Of a DNA stretch of 39,647 bases, positions 1-9,025 are shown piece after piece. The position numbers and the translations under genes are program-made. This DNA is from Bacteroidia bacterium (GTDB lineage Bacteria > Bacteroidota > Bacteroidia > Flavobacteriales > Flavobacteriaceae). The stretch covers positions 1 to 39,647 of the forward strand of contig JAHHLF010000080.1 of assembly GCA_018679315.1 (NCBI GenBank). The letters are read 5' to 3'. Position 1 is the first letter of the stretch, and every line of letters starts with the position of its first letter. The notes beneath the pieces are model-generated. The model ran no database searches and had not been told where the DNA came from. It was given only the letters and a program-made list of their open reading frames with translations.

Positions 1-403
1 TCTCATTAACTATAATGCGATATAATATTACTTCATCAATAAAGGTATAGCTAACATCTTTTTGGACGCGGCGGGTAACGATTTCTATGGCCTTTTTCAG
101 TTTATCTTCCGGGCGCGACATGCCATAGGTTTCGAGCACCAGCTGATACTCCAGCCAGGCCCAATACCAGGACGTTAGATAAAGCAACAGGTTATGCTTG
201 CTTTCAAAATAACGATAGATAGAGCTTTCGTTGGAGCCAATTTTTTGGCCGAGCTTTTTAAAGGTAAAGGCCTCTAAACCGATCTCATCGATCAATTGAA
301 TACCATGCTCTAGTATACGTCTACCGAGATCTGATGTCTCAGGGTCTTTGACATATATTTTCTCCGGTACAGTAATCTTCAGATTGGATAGTAAATTTTC
401 CAT
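1..403 (-). CDS. TetR/AcrR family transcriptional regulator (3' end runs off the left edge)
   Basis: Reverse-strand ORF starting ATG at 403: MENLLSNLKITVPEKIYVKDPETSDLGRRILEHGIQLIDEIGLEAFTFKKLGQKIGSNESSIYRYFESKHNLLLYLTSWYW...; N-terminal TetR helix-turn-helix pattern (AFTFKKLGQKIGSNESSIYRYFESK). Open to the window edge and absent from the ORF track. Confidence 0.85.
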   Translation of the reverse strand, partial: MENLLSNLKITVPEKIYVKDPETSDLGRRILEHGIQLIDEIGLEAFTFKKLGQKIGSNESSIYRYFESKHNLLLYLTSWYWAWLEYQLVLETYGMSRPEDKLKKAIEIVTRRVQKDVSYTFIDEVILYRIIVNE

Positions 404-420
404 ATTGAAATAAATATGCG

Positions 421-452
421 CAAATATAATAGTATTACTATCATTTATGCAA
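421..452 (-). promoter_or_regulatory. Putative Bacteroidota-type promoter for the TetR gene, with a near-perfect palindrome in the spacer
   Basis: On the - strand: TTG (452-450), 21-nt spacer, TATATTTG (428-421). The spacer contains the perfect palindrome ATAGTATTACTAT (429-441), extendable to 426-444 with one mismatched pair. Confidence 0.5.
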
Positions 453-576
453 TAAATACTGTCAAATATTTGTTAAAATATTATGATACACTTGGTATTT
501 TCCCGTTGACCTTTTGTAACCCCCATTACACATCCACCTCTATTTTCAACCTATATTTGCACAAATTGAACACATA

Positions 577-1143
577 ATGGATATTATACTTCAACCCTGG
601 CCCTGGTACGTATCGGGTGCTTTGATTGCCTTGGTTATGGTCTTGCTCGTCTATTTCGGGAAAACCTTTGGTATGTCATCAAATCTTAGGACTCTCTGCA
701 GTATTGGAGGAGGCGGTAAATATTGTGGCTTTTTTCGATTCGACTGGAAAGCGGAACGATGGAATCTGGTAGTTGTCTTTGGAGCTCTTATCGGTGGATT
801 CCTCGCTGTTACCTATTTGTCAGACGGATCTGTGATCGACTTGAATCCAAAAACAGTGGCCACATTGAACGGCTTTGGCTTCAGTGATGTAGGAGCGGGC
901 TTAGTCCCACCGGAGATCTATGATCTGGGTGTCCTTTCCGGATGGAAAGGTTGGGCCCTTCTTATTACTGGCGGCTTCCTTGTCGGGTTTGGGACGCGTT
1001 ATGCAGGAGGCTGTACTTCCGGTCACGCCATCACCGGCCTGAGTAATTTACAGTGGCCATCGTTGATCGCTGTTATCGGCTTTTTCGTCGGGGGTCTTAT
1101 CATGACCCATTTTCTATTACCCTTGATTCTCCCACAATTATGA
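577..1143 (+). CDS. YeeE/YedE family membrane protein (sulfur-compound transporter half)
   Basis: 188 aa multi-TM protein with the conserved Cys motif GFGTRYAGGCTSGHAITGLS typical of YeeE/YedE (PF04143). Confidence 0.85.
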   Translation: MDIILQPWPWYVSGALIALVMVLLVYFGKTFGMSSNLRTLCSIGGGGKYCGFFRFDWKAERWNLVVVFGALIGGFLAVTYLSDGSVIDLNPKTVATLNGFGFSDVGAGLVPPEIYDLGVLSGWKGWALLITGGFLVGFGTRYAGGCTSGHAITGLSNLQWPSLIAVIGFFVGGLIMTHFLLPLILPQL

Positions 1144-1553
1144 AATTCATAAAGTTTTTACTCGTCGGAATATTTTTCGGGATTGTACTAGTGAAATCCG
1201 AAGCGGTTAGCTGGTATCGTATCTATGAGATGTTCAAATTTGAATCCTTCCATATGTACGGCATTATCGGTACGGCTGTGATCTTAGGCGTTCTTGCCGT
1301 TGCCCTCATCAAGCGTACTAAACTGAAAGACTTTCAAGGCAATGAGATAGAAATGCCGGATAAGGACAAAAGTTTTACCCGCTATTTTGTCGGAGGGAGC
1401 ATCTTTGGACTAGGATGGGCAATTGCTGGCGCATGCCCCGGCCCTATGTATGTGCTTTTAGGAACGGGTGTCTGGACGATCCTGATCGTGATCGCTGCTG
1501 CTGTTCTCGGTACGTTTGTTTACGGCTTGCTCAAAGACAGGTTACCGCATTAA
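1140..1553 (+). CDS. YeeE/YedE (DUF6691-like) family membrane protein, second half
   Basis: ATG at 1140 overlaps the upstream stop (ATGA). MKFIKFLLVGIFFGIVLVKSEAVSWYRIYEMF...GLGWAIAGACPGPMYVLLG; conserved ACPGP Cys motif. The track ORF begins upstream at 1053 in another gene. Confidence 0.85.
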   Translation: MKFIKFLLVGIFFGIVLVKSEAVSWYRIYEMFKFESFHMYGIIGTAVILGVLAVALIKRTKLKDFQGNEIEMPDKDKSFTRYFVGGSIFGLGWAIAGACPGPMYVLLGTGVWTILIVIAAAVLGTFVYGLLKDRLPH

Positions 1554-2392
1554 TTGGAATACACCCTGATATAGTCTATGACGAATTCCTGAGGGAAAAT
1601 GGAATCATCAATATCGGGCCCTCCGAAATTCCCGCCTACAGCAGTGTTCAGGATCAAGTAGAAATCCTGGTTAAAAGGCCAGTGCTCTACCGTAAAAGTG
1701 GGAGGAAAATAGGTGTACAACAACACATCATCCACAAAGAATTCAATGCTGTTAGAAGTCCAATTGGCCACAAAAGTATGGAAGCCTTCTTCGATATCGG
1801 GGATTGCAGTGGTCTTGGTATTGATCGTATTTCCTGAACTCGCCTGGGTATGTACCGAGTTAAAGACTTCATCGGGATTTTTGCCCACATACTCCAGAAT
1901 GTCGATCTCGCCGCAGGTAGGCCAGCCTACATCCTCTATATTGGCACCCAGCATCCAGATCGCCGGCCAGACACCAGTTCCCACTGGCAGTTTCGCCCGG
2001 GCTTCAATACGTCCATAGGTGAATTCTACTTTATCTTGTGTAGTGATACGGGTAGATGTATACGTTCCGCCATCATTAAGAATGTTGATCGTAAGCATAC
2101 CATCCTTGACCTCGTGGTTGGTATCCGTATAAAGCTGAGGTTCGTTATTTCCCCAACCACAGATTCCCTGATCGCAACCGTCGCCTAATTCAAAATTCCA
2201 ATCGGCGGTATTGAGTTCCGTTCCCTCGAATTCGTCCTCCCAGATCAATACTGGTTCCGCCGGAGGGTCCGGATCGGGCATTGGATTGGGAGTGGCATCG
2301 GGGTTTGGTGTTTGCATAGTATCGGAGTCATTAGAATCTGAACTGCAAGCACCTATTAATAATGTGAGTATAAGAATCCACATACGTGACAT
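1550..2392 (-). CDS. GH16 family beta-glucanase (putative laminarinase), lipoprotein
   Basis: Signal peptide with lipobox LLIGAC, Pro/Asp-rich linker, and GH16 catalytic ExDxxE motif (GEIDILEYVG) plus WPAIWMLG and NTAVGGNFGG. Confidence 0.92.
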   Translation of the reverse strand: MSRMWILILTLLIGACSSDSNDSDTMQTPNPDATPNPMPDPDPPAEPVLIWEDEFEGTELNTADWNFELGDGCDQGICGWGNNEPQLYTDTNHEVKDGMLTINILNDGGTYTSTRITTQDKVEFTYGRIEARAKLPVGTGVWPAIWMLGANIEDVGWPTCGEIDILEYVGKNPDEVFNSVHTQASSGNTINTKTTAIPDIEEGFHTFVANWTSNSIEFFVDDVLLYTYFPPTFTVEHWPFNQDFYLILNTAVGGNFGGPDIDDSIFPQEFVIDYIRVYSN

Positions 2393-2540
2393 TTTCTTTC
2401 ATTTTAGTTAATGCGGAAAAGATACTATTATTTTTATTCAAAAAATGGTTTTGTTTAACTTCTGGAATCAAGCCAGCAAGGACAGATATGTAGATTTTTA
2501 TCAAACACCTACACTAATTGTGCCTTGACTGGATATGATC

Positions 2541-2594
2541 GTCATAGAAAATGACAATACATTTGCTTAATTGCGATTAATAATTGTATTATTA
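2541..2594. promoter_or_regulatory. Cluster of three inverted repeats around a TAnnTTTG-like -7 box upstream of the GH149-like gene
   Basis: GTCAT-agaaa-ATGAC (2541-2555), TACATTTG (2558-2565), TTAAT-tgcg-ATTAA (2567-2580), TAATAAT-tgt-ATTATTA (2578-2594). No TTG -33 box at standard spacing. Confidence 0.4.
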
Positions 2595-2645
2595 TGACCC
2601 TTAAATACAGCCAACAAAAAAAAATCCAACATCTAAATCAAGTAA

Positions 2646-5600
2646 GTGCTTATGGGCGAACTGAAATACGTTCAAATAGGAAAAGAAGGGTATTTTAAGA
2701 TCTCCGATGTAGATAAAATTCGGCCTTTTTTTATGAGCATCGTAAGCGATTCCAACCATTGGATGTTCATTTCAAGTAATGGTGGATTGACTGCAGGTAG
2801 GAAGAATGCCGAACATTCTCTGTTTCCCTATTATTCAGATGATAAAATCACTGAATCCATCGAAATTACAGGCAGTAAGACGATTCTTCACGTACACAGG
2901 GAAGGGGGAAGTCAAATTTGGGAACCCTTTTCAGATAGATATTACGGCTTGCATGATATCAGCAGAAACCTGTATAAAAATTTGTATGGCAATACGATCA
3001 TATTTGAGGAGATCAACCACGATCTAAAGCTCAGCTTTCGATATCAATGGAATAGCAGCAATGTATACGGCTTCGTGAGGACTTCAACTCTAAGTAATGA
3101 AGGAGAAGAGGTTTCGATCTCAGTCCTGGACGGCATTCAAAATATTATCCCTTATGGAGTCGGCAGTGAATTGCAGAACCGGCAAAGTAACCTGGTAGAT
3201 GCTTATAAAAGAAGTGAGCTTTTAGAAGATTCGGGTCTTGGAATATATGCCCTAAGCGCAATTATTGTAGATAGAGCAGAACCGAGTGAAGCCTTAAAAG
3301 CGAATATTGCATGGTCTCTTGGCCTGGAAAAGCCTGCCTGCCTGGTGTCTTCCTTACAGCTAAATAAATTCAGGCAGGGAAAATCTATTACCGGAGAAAA
3401 GGATGTCAAAGCAGAGAAAGGGGCATATTTCGTAAACAAGGATCTTGTTCTAAATGCCAAGGATGAAAAAAGTTGGATGATACTGGCCAACGTGAACCAG
3501 GATCAAACTGCTATAGCAGAAATTGCGCAGGCCATACGCAGCGATGCACAACTTGCTGCTAAAATTGCAAAAGATATAGCTAAGGGAACAGAACGACTTG
3601 TCAGCTTAACTGCGGCATCCGATGGAATACAACTGACAGCCGATCATCTAAAGGATACACGTCATTTTGCGAATACACTGTTCAATATCATGCGAGGTGG
3701 GATATTCGATGACAACTACACAATTGAAAGATGGGATCTTGAGACATACTTGCTAAATGCCAATAGCAATATCTATTCAGAATTTGAAAAGGATATTTCG
3801 GCACTGCCTGAAAAATTTTCCATTACTGATCTTATAGATCTTGCTGCCAAGACTGATGATCCCGACATTAAACGCTTGTCTCAGGAATACCTGCCGCTTA
3901 AATTCAGTCGAAGGCATGGTGATCCAAGCCGTCCCTGGAATGTTTTTTCGATCAATACGCGTAGCGAAATTGATGGAAGCAAAATTTTGGATTATGAGGG
4001 GAATTGGCGGGACATCTTTCAGAACTGGGAGGCTCTTGCCCACTCCTATCCTGGATTCATCGAAGGCATGATCCACAAGTTCCTGAATGCCACAACTTTT
4101 GACGGGTATAATCCATATCGGGTAACCAAGGGTGGATTCGATTGGGAAACCGTTGAGCCAGACAATCCTTGGGCTTATATAGGGTATTGGGGAGATCACC
4201 AGATCATTTATCTATTAAAATTTCTCGAGTTCGCTGAAGACCATACCCCCGGGCAATTGGAAAGCTTTTTTAACCAGGAGATCTTTGTTTATGCCAATGT
4301 GCCTTATCAGATCAAACCTTATCCAGACCTATTGCAAGATCCGAAGGATACAATTGTTTTTGATGAGTCATTGGATCATACTATTCGTCAAAAGCGTGAT
4401 GAGCTGGGGGCAGATGGTGCGCTAATGGAAAGCAAGCAACACTCAATTTATAGGGTAAATTTCATTGAAAAGCTCTTGGCCACGGTTTTAGCCAAACTAT
4501 CAAATTTTATTCCCGAAGGAGGTATCTGGATGAATACCCAAAGGCCGGAATGGAATGATGCAAACAATGCGCTCGTAGGAAATGGCGTATCAATGGTCAC
4601 CTTGTACTATCTCAGGCGTTTTCTGGATTTCATGAATACGTTGCTGGCTAATTCCAAAAGTGAAGAATATCTCATATCCGTTGAATTGATAACCTTTTTC
4701 GAAGGGATCAACCAGGCCTTTCAGTCTCATTCTGCAATATTGGATAGTTCCATCAATGATAGAGATCGCAAAACGGTCGTAGATGGCCTGGGGAACGCGG
4801 CAAGTGACTTTAGAAGTAGGATATATGAAGAAGGATTTTCAGGGGACAAAAGATCCATTACAAGAGAAGAAATATTGGAATGTGTCGGCCTGGGACTTCA
4901 ATATTGTGAGCACTCAATTGAGGCCAATAAAAGGAATGACAATCTATACCATGCGTACAATTTAATGACGGTTGAAAATCAGGACGAAATTTCTATTTCC
5001 TACTTGAGTGAAATGCTGGAAGGACAAGTTGCCATCTTAAGCTCAGGGTACCTGTCGCCAGAGGAATCTCTGAAAGTCCTTGATGCCTTAAAGGGCAGCG
5101 CTTTATTTAGGGAGGATCAATTTAGTTATGTGCTATATCCCAACAAAGCCCTGCCTCGGTTCATGGAGAAAAATAATATCCCTGCGGAAAGCGTAAAAAG
5201 TTCCAGCTTGTTATCGACTTTGATCCGGGAGGGAAACACGCAAATAATTGATAAAGATATTGATGGCAAGTTCCACTTTAACGGTAATTTCAAAAATGCA
5301 AATGATCTTTCGGTGGCTTTGAAGGCATTACCTAATACTGAGATGTTTCCCATGTCTGACGATGATATAGAAGGAGTCTTGCAAATATTTGAAGATGTCT
5401 TTGATCACAAGGCTTTTACCGGCAGGTCTGGAACTTTCTTTGGCTATGAAGGTTTGGGTTCCATTTATTGGCATATGGTCTCTAAACTATTGCTGGCCGT
5501 TTATGAAACTTGCTGGCGGGCTATTGAAAGCAAGGCAGATGAAGTGACAATTGGCAAGCTTCTGGAGCATTATTATGAGATTAATGAAGGCATTGGGGTT

Positions 5601-6068
5601 CATAAATCTCCAGAGCTTTATGGGGCTTTCCCGACCGATCCCTATTCACATACGCCCCAGGGCAAAGGAGCACAACAACCAGGAATGACCGGTCAGGTGA
5701 AGGAAGACATCCTGAGCCGCTACGGCGAATTAGGTATCTATGTCCACGATGGTTTCCTTGGGTTTAATCCCTGCCTTTTGCGCAAGGAAGAGTTCCTTAC
5801 AAAGGACGAAATATTCGAATATGTAGACCTGAATGGCAAGTCGACCCAATTGAAAATTGAGGCCGGCTCACTGTGTTTCACTTATTGCCAGGTCCCTGTT
5901 ATATTTACGCTGGATGAAAGTGAAAGCTTGGAAATAATGTATCAGGATGGAGAATCAGTTCGTGCCGAATCGCTTAGATTGGACTTGGAAAATAGCCGTA
6001 AGATATTTGGAAGGACTGGCGAGATCAAGCAGATCAAAGCACATATAGACAAAGCTGTGCTCAATTAA
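2646..6068 (+). CDS. GH149-like beta-1,3-oligoglucan phosphorylase (GH94-related), cytoplasmic
   Basis: 1140 aa, no signal peptide. N-terminal SNGGLTAGRKNAEHSLFPYYSDDKI, GH94/GH149-like phosphorylase core, and the acidic motif RPEWNDANNALVG resembling the catalytic WND region. Context with GH16/GH17/GH30. Confidence 0.75.
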   Translation: MLMGELKYVQIGKEGYFKISDVDKIRPFFMSIVSDSNHWMFISSNGGLTAGRKNAEHSLFPYYSDDKITESIEITGSKTILHVHREGGSQIWEPFSDRYYGLHDISRNLYKNLYGNTIIFEEINHDLKLSFRYQWNSSNVYGFVRTSTLSNEGEEVSISVLDGIQNIIPYGVGSELQNRQSNLVDAYKRSELLEDSGLGIYALSAIIVDRAEPSEALKANIAWSLGLEKPACLVSSLQLNKFRQGKSITGEKDVKAEKGAYFVNKDLVLNAKDEKSWMILANVNQDQTAIAEIAQAIRSDAQLAAKIAKDIAKGTERLVSLTAASDGIQLTADHLKDTRHFANTLFNIMRGGIFDDNYTIERWDLETYLLNANSNIYSEFEKDISALPEKFSITDLIDLAAKTDDPDIKRLSQEYLPLKFSRRHGDPSRPWNVFSINTRSEIDGSKILDYEGNWRDIFQNWEALAHSYPGFIEGMIHKFLNATTFDGYNPYRVTKGGFDWETVEPDNPWAYIGYWGDHQIIYLLKFLEFAEDHTPGQLESFFNQEIFVYANVPYQIKPYPDLLQDPKDTIVFDESLDHTIRQKRDELGADGALMESKQHSIYRVNFIEKLLATVLAKLSNFIPEGGIWMNTQRPEWNDANNALVGNGVSMVTLYYLRRFLDFMNTLLANSKSEEYLISVELITFFEGINQAFQSHSAILDSSINDRDRKTVVDGLGNAASDFRSRIYEEGFSGDKRSITREEILECVGLGLQYCEHSIEANKRNDNLYHAYNLMTVENQDEISISYLSEMLEGQVAILSSGYLSPEESLKVLDALKGSALFREDQFSYVLYPNKALPRFMEKNNIPAESVKSSSLLSTLIREGNTQIIDKDIDGKFHFNGNFKNANDLSVALKALPNTEMFPMSDDDIEGVLQIFEDVFDHKAFTGRSGTFFGYEGLGSIYWHMVSKLLLAVYETCWRAIESKADEVTIGKLLEHYYEINEGIGVHKSPELYGAFPTDPYSHTPQGKGAQQPGMTGQVKEDILSRYGELGIYVHDGFLGFNPCLLRKEEFLTKDEIFEYVDLNGKSTQLKIEAGSLCFTYCQVPVIFTLDESESLEIMYQDGESVRAESLRLDLENSRKIFGRTGEIKQIKAHIDKAVLN

Positions 6069-6159
6069 TGCGCTCTAATAAGGAATGATAATCTTATGAA
6101 TGTTCAACAAGATATTTTTTTCAGAAATAAATATATGACTCGATATAAACCAACCCATT

Positions 6160-7473
6160 TTGCAAAAGTTAATCAACATGAGAGGATTCTTAAAGATCCT
6201 GGTACTCGTTTTTGTTCTTTCAGGATTTAATTCATGCAAGGAAACCCATAAAGACCTGGAAGAAAAACGATCAGATATAAAAAAGGAAGTGACAGCAAAA
6301 GAGATTTTGGGTAATCCCGAATATTTAGCCATCTCCTATGGAGGCTACAGGCAAGATTCCCGTGATATTCAACCCACTGTAGAAGAATTAAAGGATGACA
6401 TGCGCATATTGTCAGCCATGGGAATTAAAATTGTGCGAACTTATAATGTGCAGTTGGCTCAGGCCTCAAATCTCCTTAAGGCCATCAGTGAGCTGAAACA
6501 GGAAGATGCCGAATTTGAAATGTACGTCATGCTTGGTGCCTGGATCGATTGTAAAAATGCCTGGACAGGTGAAACACCAGATCATGAGGTGGAAAGTGAG
6601 CAGAATGAAGGTGAAATTGCCCGTGCCGTTGCCTTGGTAAAACAATATCCGGATTTAGTAAAGGTACTTGCAGTTGGCAATGAGGCCATGATAAAATGGG
6701 CGACCAGTTATTATGTGCAACCAAAGGTCATCCTGAAGTGGGTAGTTCATTTGCAGGAGCTAAAAAGTTCTGGCGAATTGCCAGCGGATCTTTGGATAAC
6801 CAGTTCCGATGATTTTGCTTCCTGGGGGGGCGGTGATCCTGAATACCACACCGAAGACCTGGCAAAGTTGGTCCATGCAGTTGATTATATTTCCTTTCAT
6901 ACGTATCCTTACCACAACACTCACTACAATCCTCAATTTTGGTGGGTTTCGGAGGAAGAATCACAGAGCTCCGATAAAGATAAAATTGACGCTGCTATGT
7001 TCCGAGCCATAGAGTTCGCTAAGTCTCAGTATAAGGCTGTCTCTGATTATGTAAAAAGCCTGGGGGAAGAAAAACCGATCCATATTGGGGAAACCGGATG
7101 GGCAACTATCTCAAACGGACACTACGGTCCGAATGGCTCAAAGGCAACGGACGAATTAAAAGAGGCGTTATACTATCAACATATCAGAGAATGGACAAAT
7201 GCTTCCGGTATCTCATGCTTTTATTTTGAAGCTTTTGATGAACCTTGGAAGGACTCGCACAATAAAAAAGGCTCAGAAAACCATTTTGGATTGTTTACCG
7301 TTGACGGCCAGGCAAAGTATGCACTTTGGGATTTAGTGGACCAGGGCATTTTTGAAGGATTAACTCGAAATGGAAACACTATAACAAAGACGTACAACGG
7401 AGATAGGGAGGCTTTGATGCTGGATGTTCTTGTGCCCCCTACCAAAGAAGAGCATGCTGTAGTTCTCCAATGA
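6160..7473 (+). CDS. GH17 family beta-1,3-glucanase-like lipoprotein
   Basis: N-terminal hydrophobic signal then GFNSCKETHKD; GH17-like motifs VLAVGNEAMIKW (acid/base) and IHIGETGWATI (nucleophile). Start could also be ATG 6178. Confidence 0.82.
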   Translation: MQKLINMRGFLKILVLVFVLSGFNSCKETHKDLEEKRSDIKKEVTAKEILGNPEYLAISYGGYRQDSRDIQPTVEELKDDMRILSAMGIKIVRTYNVQLAQASNLLKAISELKQEDAEFEMYVMLGAWIDCKNAWTGETPDHEVESEQNEGEIARAVALVKQYPDLVKVLAVGNEAMIKWATSYYVQPKVILKWVVHLQELKSSGELPADLWITSSDDFASWGGGDPEYHTEDLAKLVHAVDYISFHTYPYHNTHYNPQFWWVSEEESQSSDKDKIDAAMFRAIEFAKSQYKAVSDYVKSLGEEKPIHIGETGWATISNGHYGPNGSKATDELKEALYYQHIREWTNASGISCFYFEAFDEPWKDSHNKKGSENHFGLFTVDGQAKYALWDLVDQGIFEGLTRNGNTITKTYNGDREALMLDVLVPPTKEEHAVVLQ

Positions 7474-7519
7474 GCAATGAGCAGACTCCTTTAGCTGTTG
7501 ATGAATGAAAAAGTAAATC

Positions 7520-9001
7520 ATGAATATCAAATCAAACATAGTTGTCCTTATGACACTGATTCTAAGTGCTTGTACTCCCCAGAACAACTTGGATATCGAG
7601 GTATTTGAAACTTCGGCCCGGGGAAACAAACTAACACCCATTGCAACAGGAAAAAGAGTAAGTGCAGACTCTGAAATTAAGTTATTACCTGAACGGGAAT
7701 TCCAGACCATTACTGGTTTCGGCGGTTCCTTTACAGAATCATCGGCCTATTTGTTAAACCAACTTGGTCCGGAAAACCGAAAAAATATAATCAATGCGTA
7801 TTTTGGCGCGGATGGAGCCCAATATTCCCTAACCAGAACCCATATAAATTCTTGTGATTTTTCTCTTAGTAATTATTCTTACGCAGAGGTTGAGGGTGAC
7901 ATGGAATTGGAACATTTTACGATCGAGGAAGACAAAGAAGACATCATACCCTTCATCAAAGAAGCCCAGGCATTATCTGCTGAAGGATTTAGGATCATTT
8001 CATCACCATGGACTGCCCCACCCTGGATGAAGGACAACAACAAATGGGTAGGCGGCAAATTAATGCCCGAATATTATGATACCTGGGCACTCTTCTTTTC
8101 AAAATATATCGATGCGTACAAAGAAGAAGGAATTGATATCTGGGGGATAACCGTCGAAAATGAGCCTCTTGGTAATAATAGCAATTGGGAAAGTATGCAC
8201 TTCACGCCAGAAGAAATGACGGACTTTGTACAAAATCACCTGGGACCCAAATTAGAAGCTGATGGCAAGGGGGATATAAATATATTGGGATATGATCAAA
8301 ACAGAGAGCACCTGAATGAATGGGTAGACGAAATGTATAGAGATGAAGCAGCTTCAAAGTATTTTTCCGGCGTGGCGGTTCATTGGTATGCAAGTACTTT
8401 TGAAGTGTTTCCTGAGGCCTTGCAATATGCGCATCAAAAGGCGCCTGAGAAACACATAATTCAATCGGAAGCCTGCGTGGATGCACAGGTTCCCGTATGG
8501 CAAGATGATGCCTGGTATTGGTCTAAGGAAGCCACGGATTGGGGTTATGACTGGGCACCAGAACAGGACAAACACCTGCACCCAAAATACGTGCCCGTGT
8601 ATCGGTATGCTCGTGATATCATTGGATGTTTGAACAATTGGGTCGATGGATGGGTAGACTGGAACATGGTATTGGATCGTCAAGGAGGTCCCAATTGGTT
8701 TAAAAACTGGTGTGTAGCACCCGTCATCGTAGATCCCGAACAGGACGAAGCCTATTTTACCCCTCTGTATTATACCCTCTCGCATTTCAGTAAGTATATC
8801 CGACCCGGTGCCGTACGGATCGGATTTGAAACCACAGACGATGCCCTGTTGGTTACAGCGGCCAAAAACCCTGATGGTTCTATAGCAGTAGTAGTACTCA
8901 ATCAAGGTATGGAAGCAAAGGAAGTAGTACTTTCTTTGGGTGACAAGGATGCAGGATTGAAGATTGACGCCCAGGCCATACAAACCATAATAGTCAACTA
9001 A
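7520..9001 (+). CDS. GH30 family glycoside hydrolase (glucosylceramidase / endo-beta-1,6-glucanase type), lipoprotein
   Basis: Lipobox LILSAC; QTITGFGGSFTESSAY start of the GH30 fold; WGITVENEPLG acid/base and IIQSEACVD nucleophile; C-terminal beta domain ending VVVLNQGMEAKEVVLSLGD. Confidence 0.9.
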   Translation: MNIKSNIVVLMTLILSACTPQNNLDIEVFETSARGNKLTPIATGKRVSADSEIKLLPEREFQTITGFGGSFTESSAYLLNQLGPENRKNIINAYFGADGAQYSLTRTHINSCDFSLSNYSYAEVEGDMELEHFTIEEDKEDIIPFIKEAQALSAEGFRIISSPWTAPPWMKDNNKWVGGKLMPEYYDTWALFFSKYIDAYKEEGIDIWGITVENEPLGNNSNWESMHFTPEEMTDFVQNHLGPKLEADGKGDINILGYDQNREHLNEWVDEMYRDEAASKYFSGVAVHWYASTFEVFPEALQYAHQKAPEKHIIQSEACVDAQVPVWQDDAWYWSKEATDWGYDWAPEQDKHLHPKYVPVYRYARDIIGCLNNWVDGWVDWNMVLDRQGGPNWFKNWCVAPVIVDPEQDEAYFTPLYYTLSHFSKYIRPGAVRIGFETTDDALLVTAAKNPDGSIAVVVLNQGMEAKEVVLSLGDKDAGLKIDAQAIQTIIVN

Positions 9002-9025
9002 TAGTACGAATCAACCAAAATAATT

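Noticed and set aside
552-559. TATATTTG as promoter of the YeeE/YedE pair
   Set aside because: Matches the -7 consensus but no TTG at 19-21 nt upstream; not reported as a feature.
1415-1837. 140-aa + strand ORF spanning the YeeE/GH16 junction
   Set aside because: Out-of-frame with the YeeE gene and antisense to GH16; no family motif.
8354-8983. 209-aa antisense ORF on the - strand
   Set aside because: Fully opposite the well-supported GH30 gene; no recognisable motif or leader, so a chance ORF.
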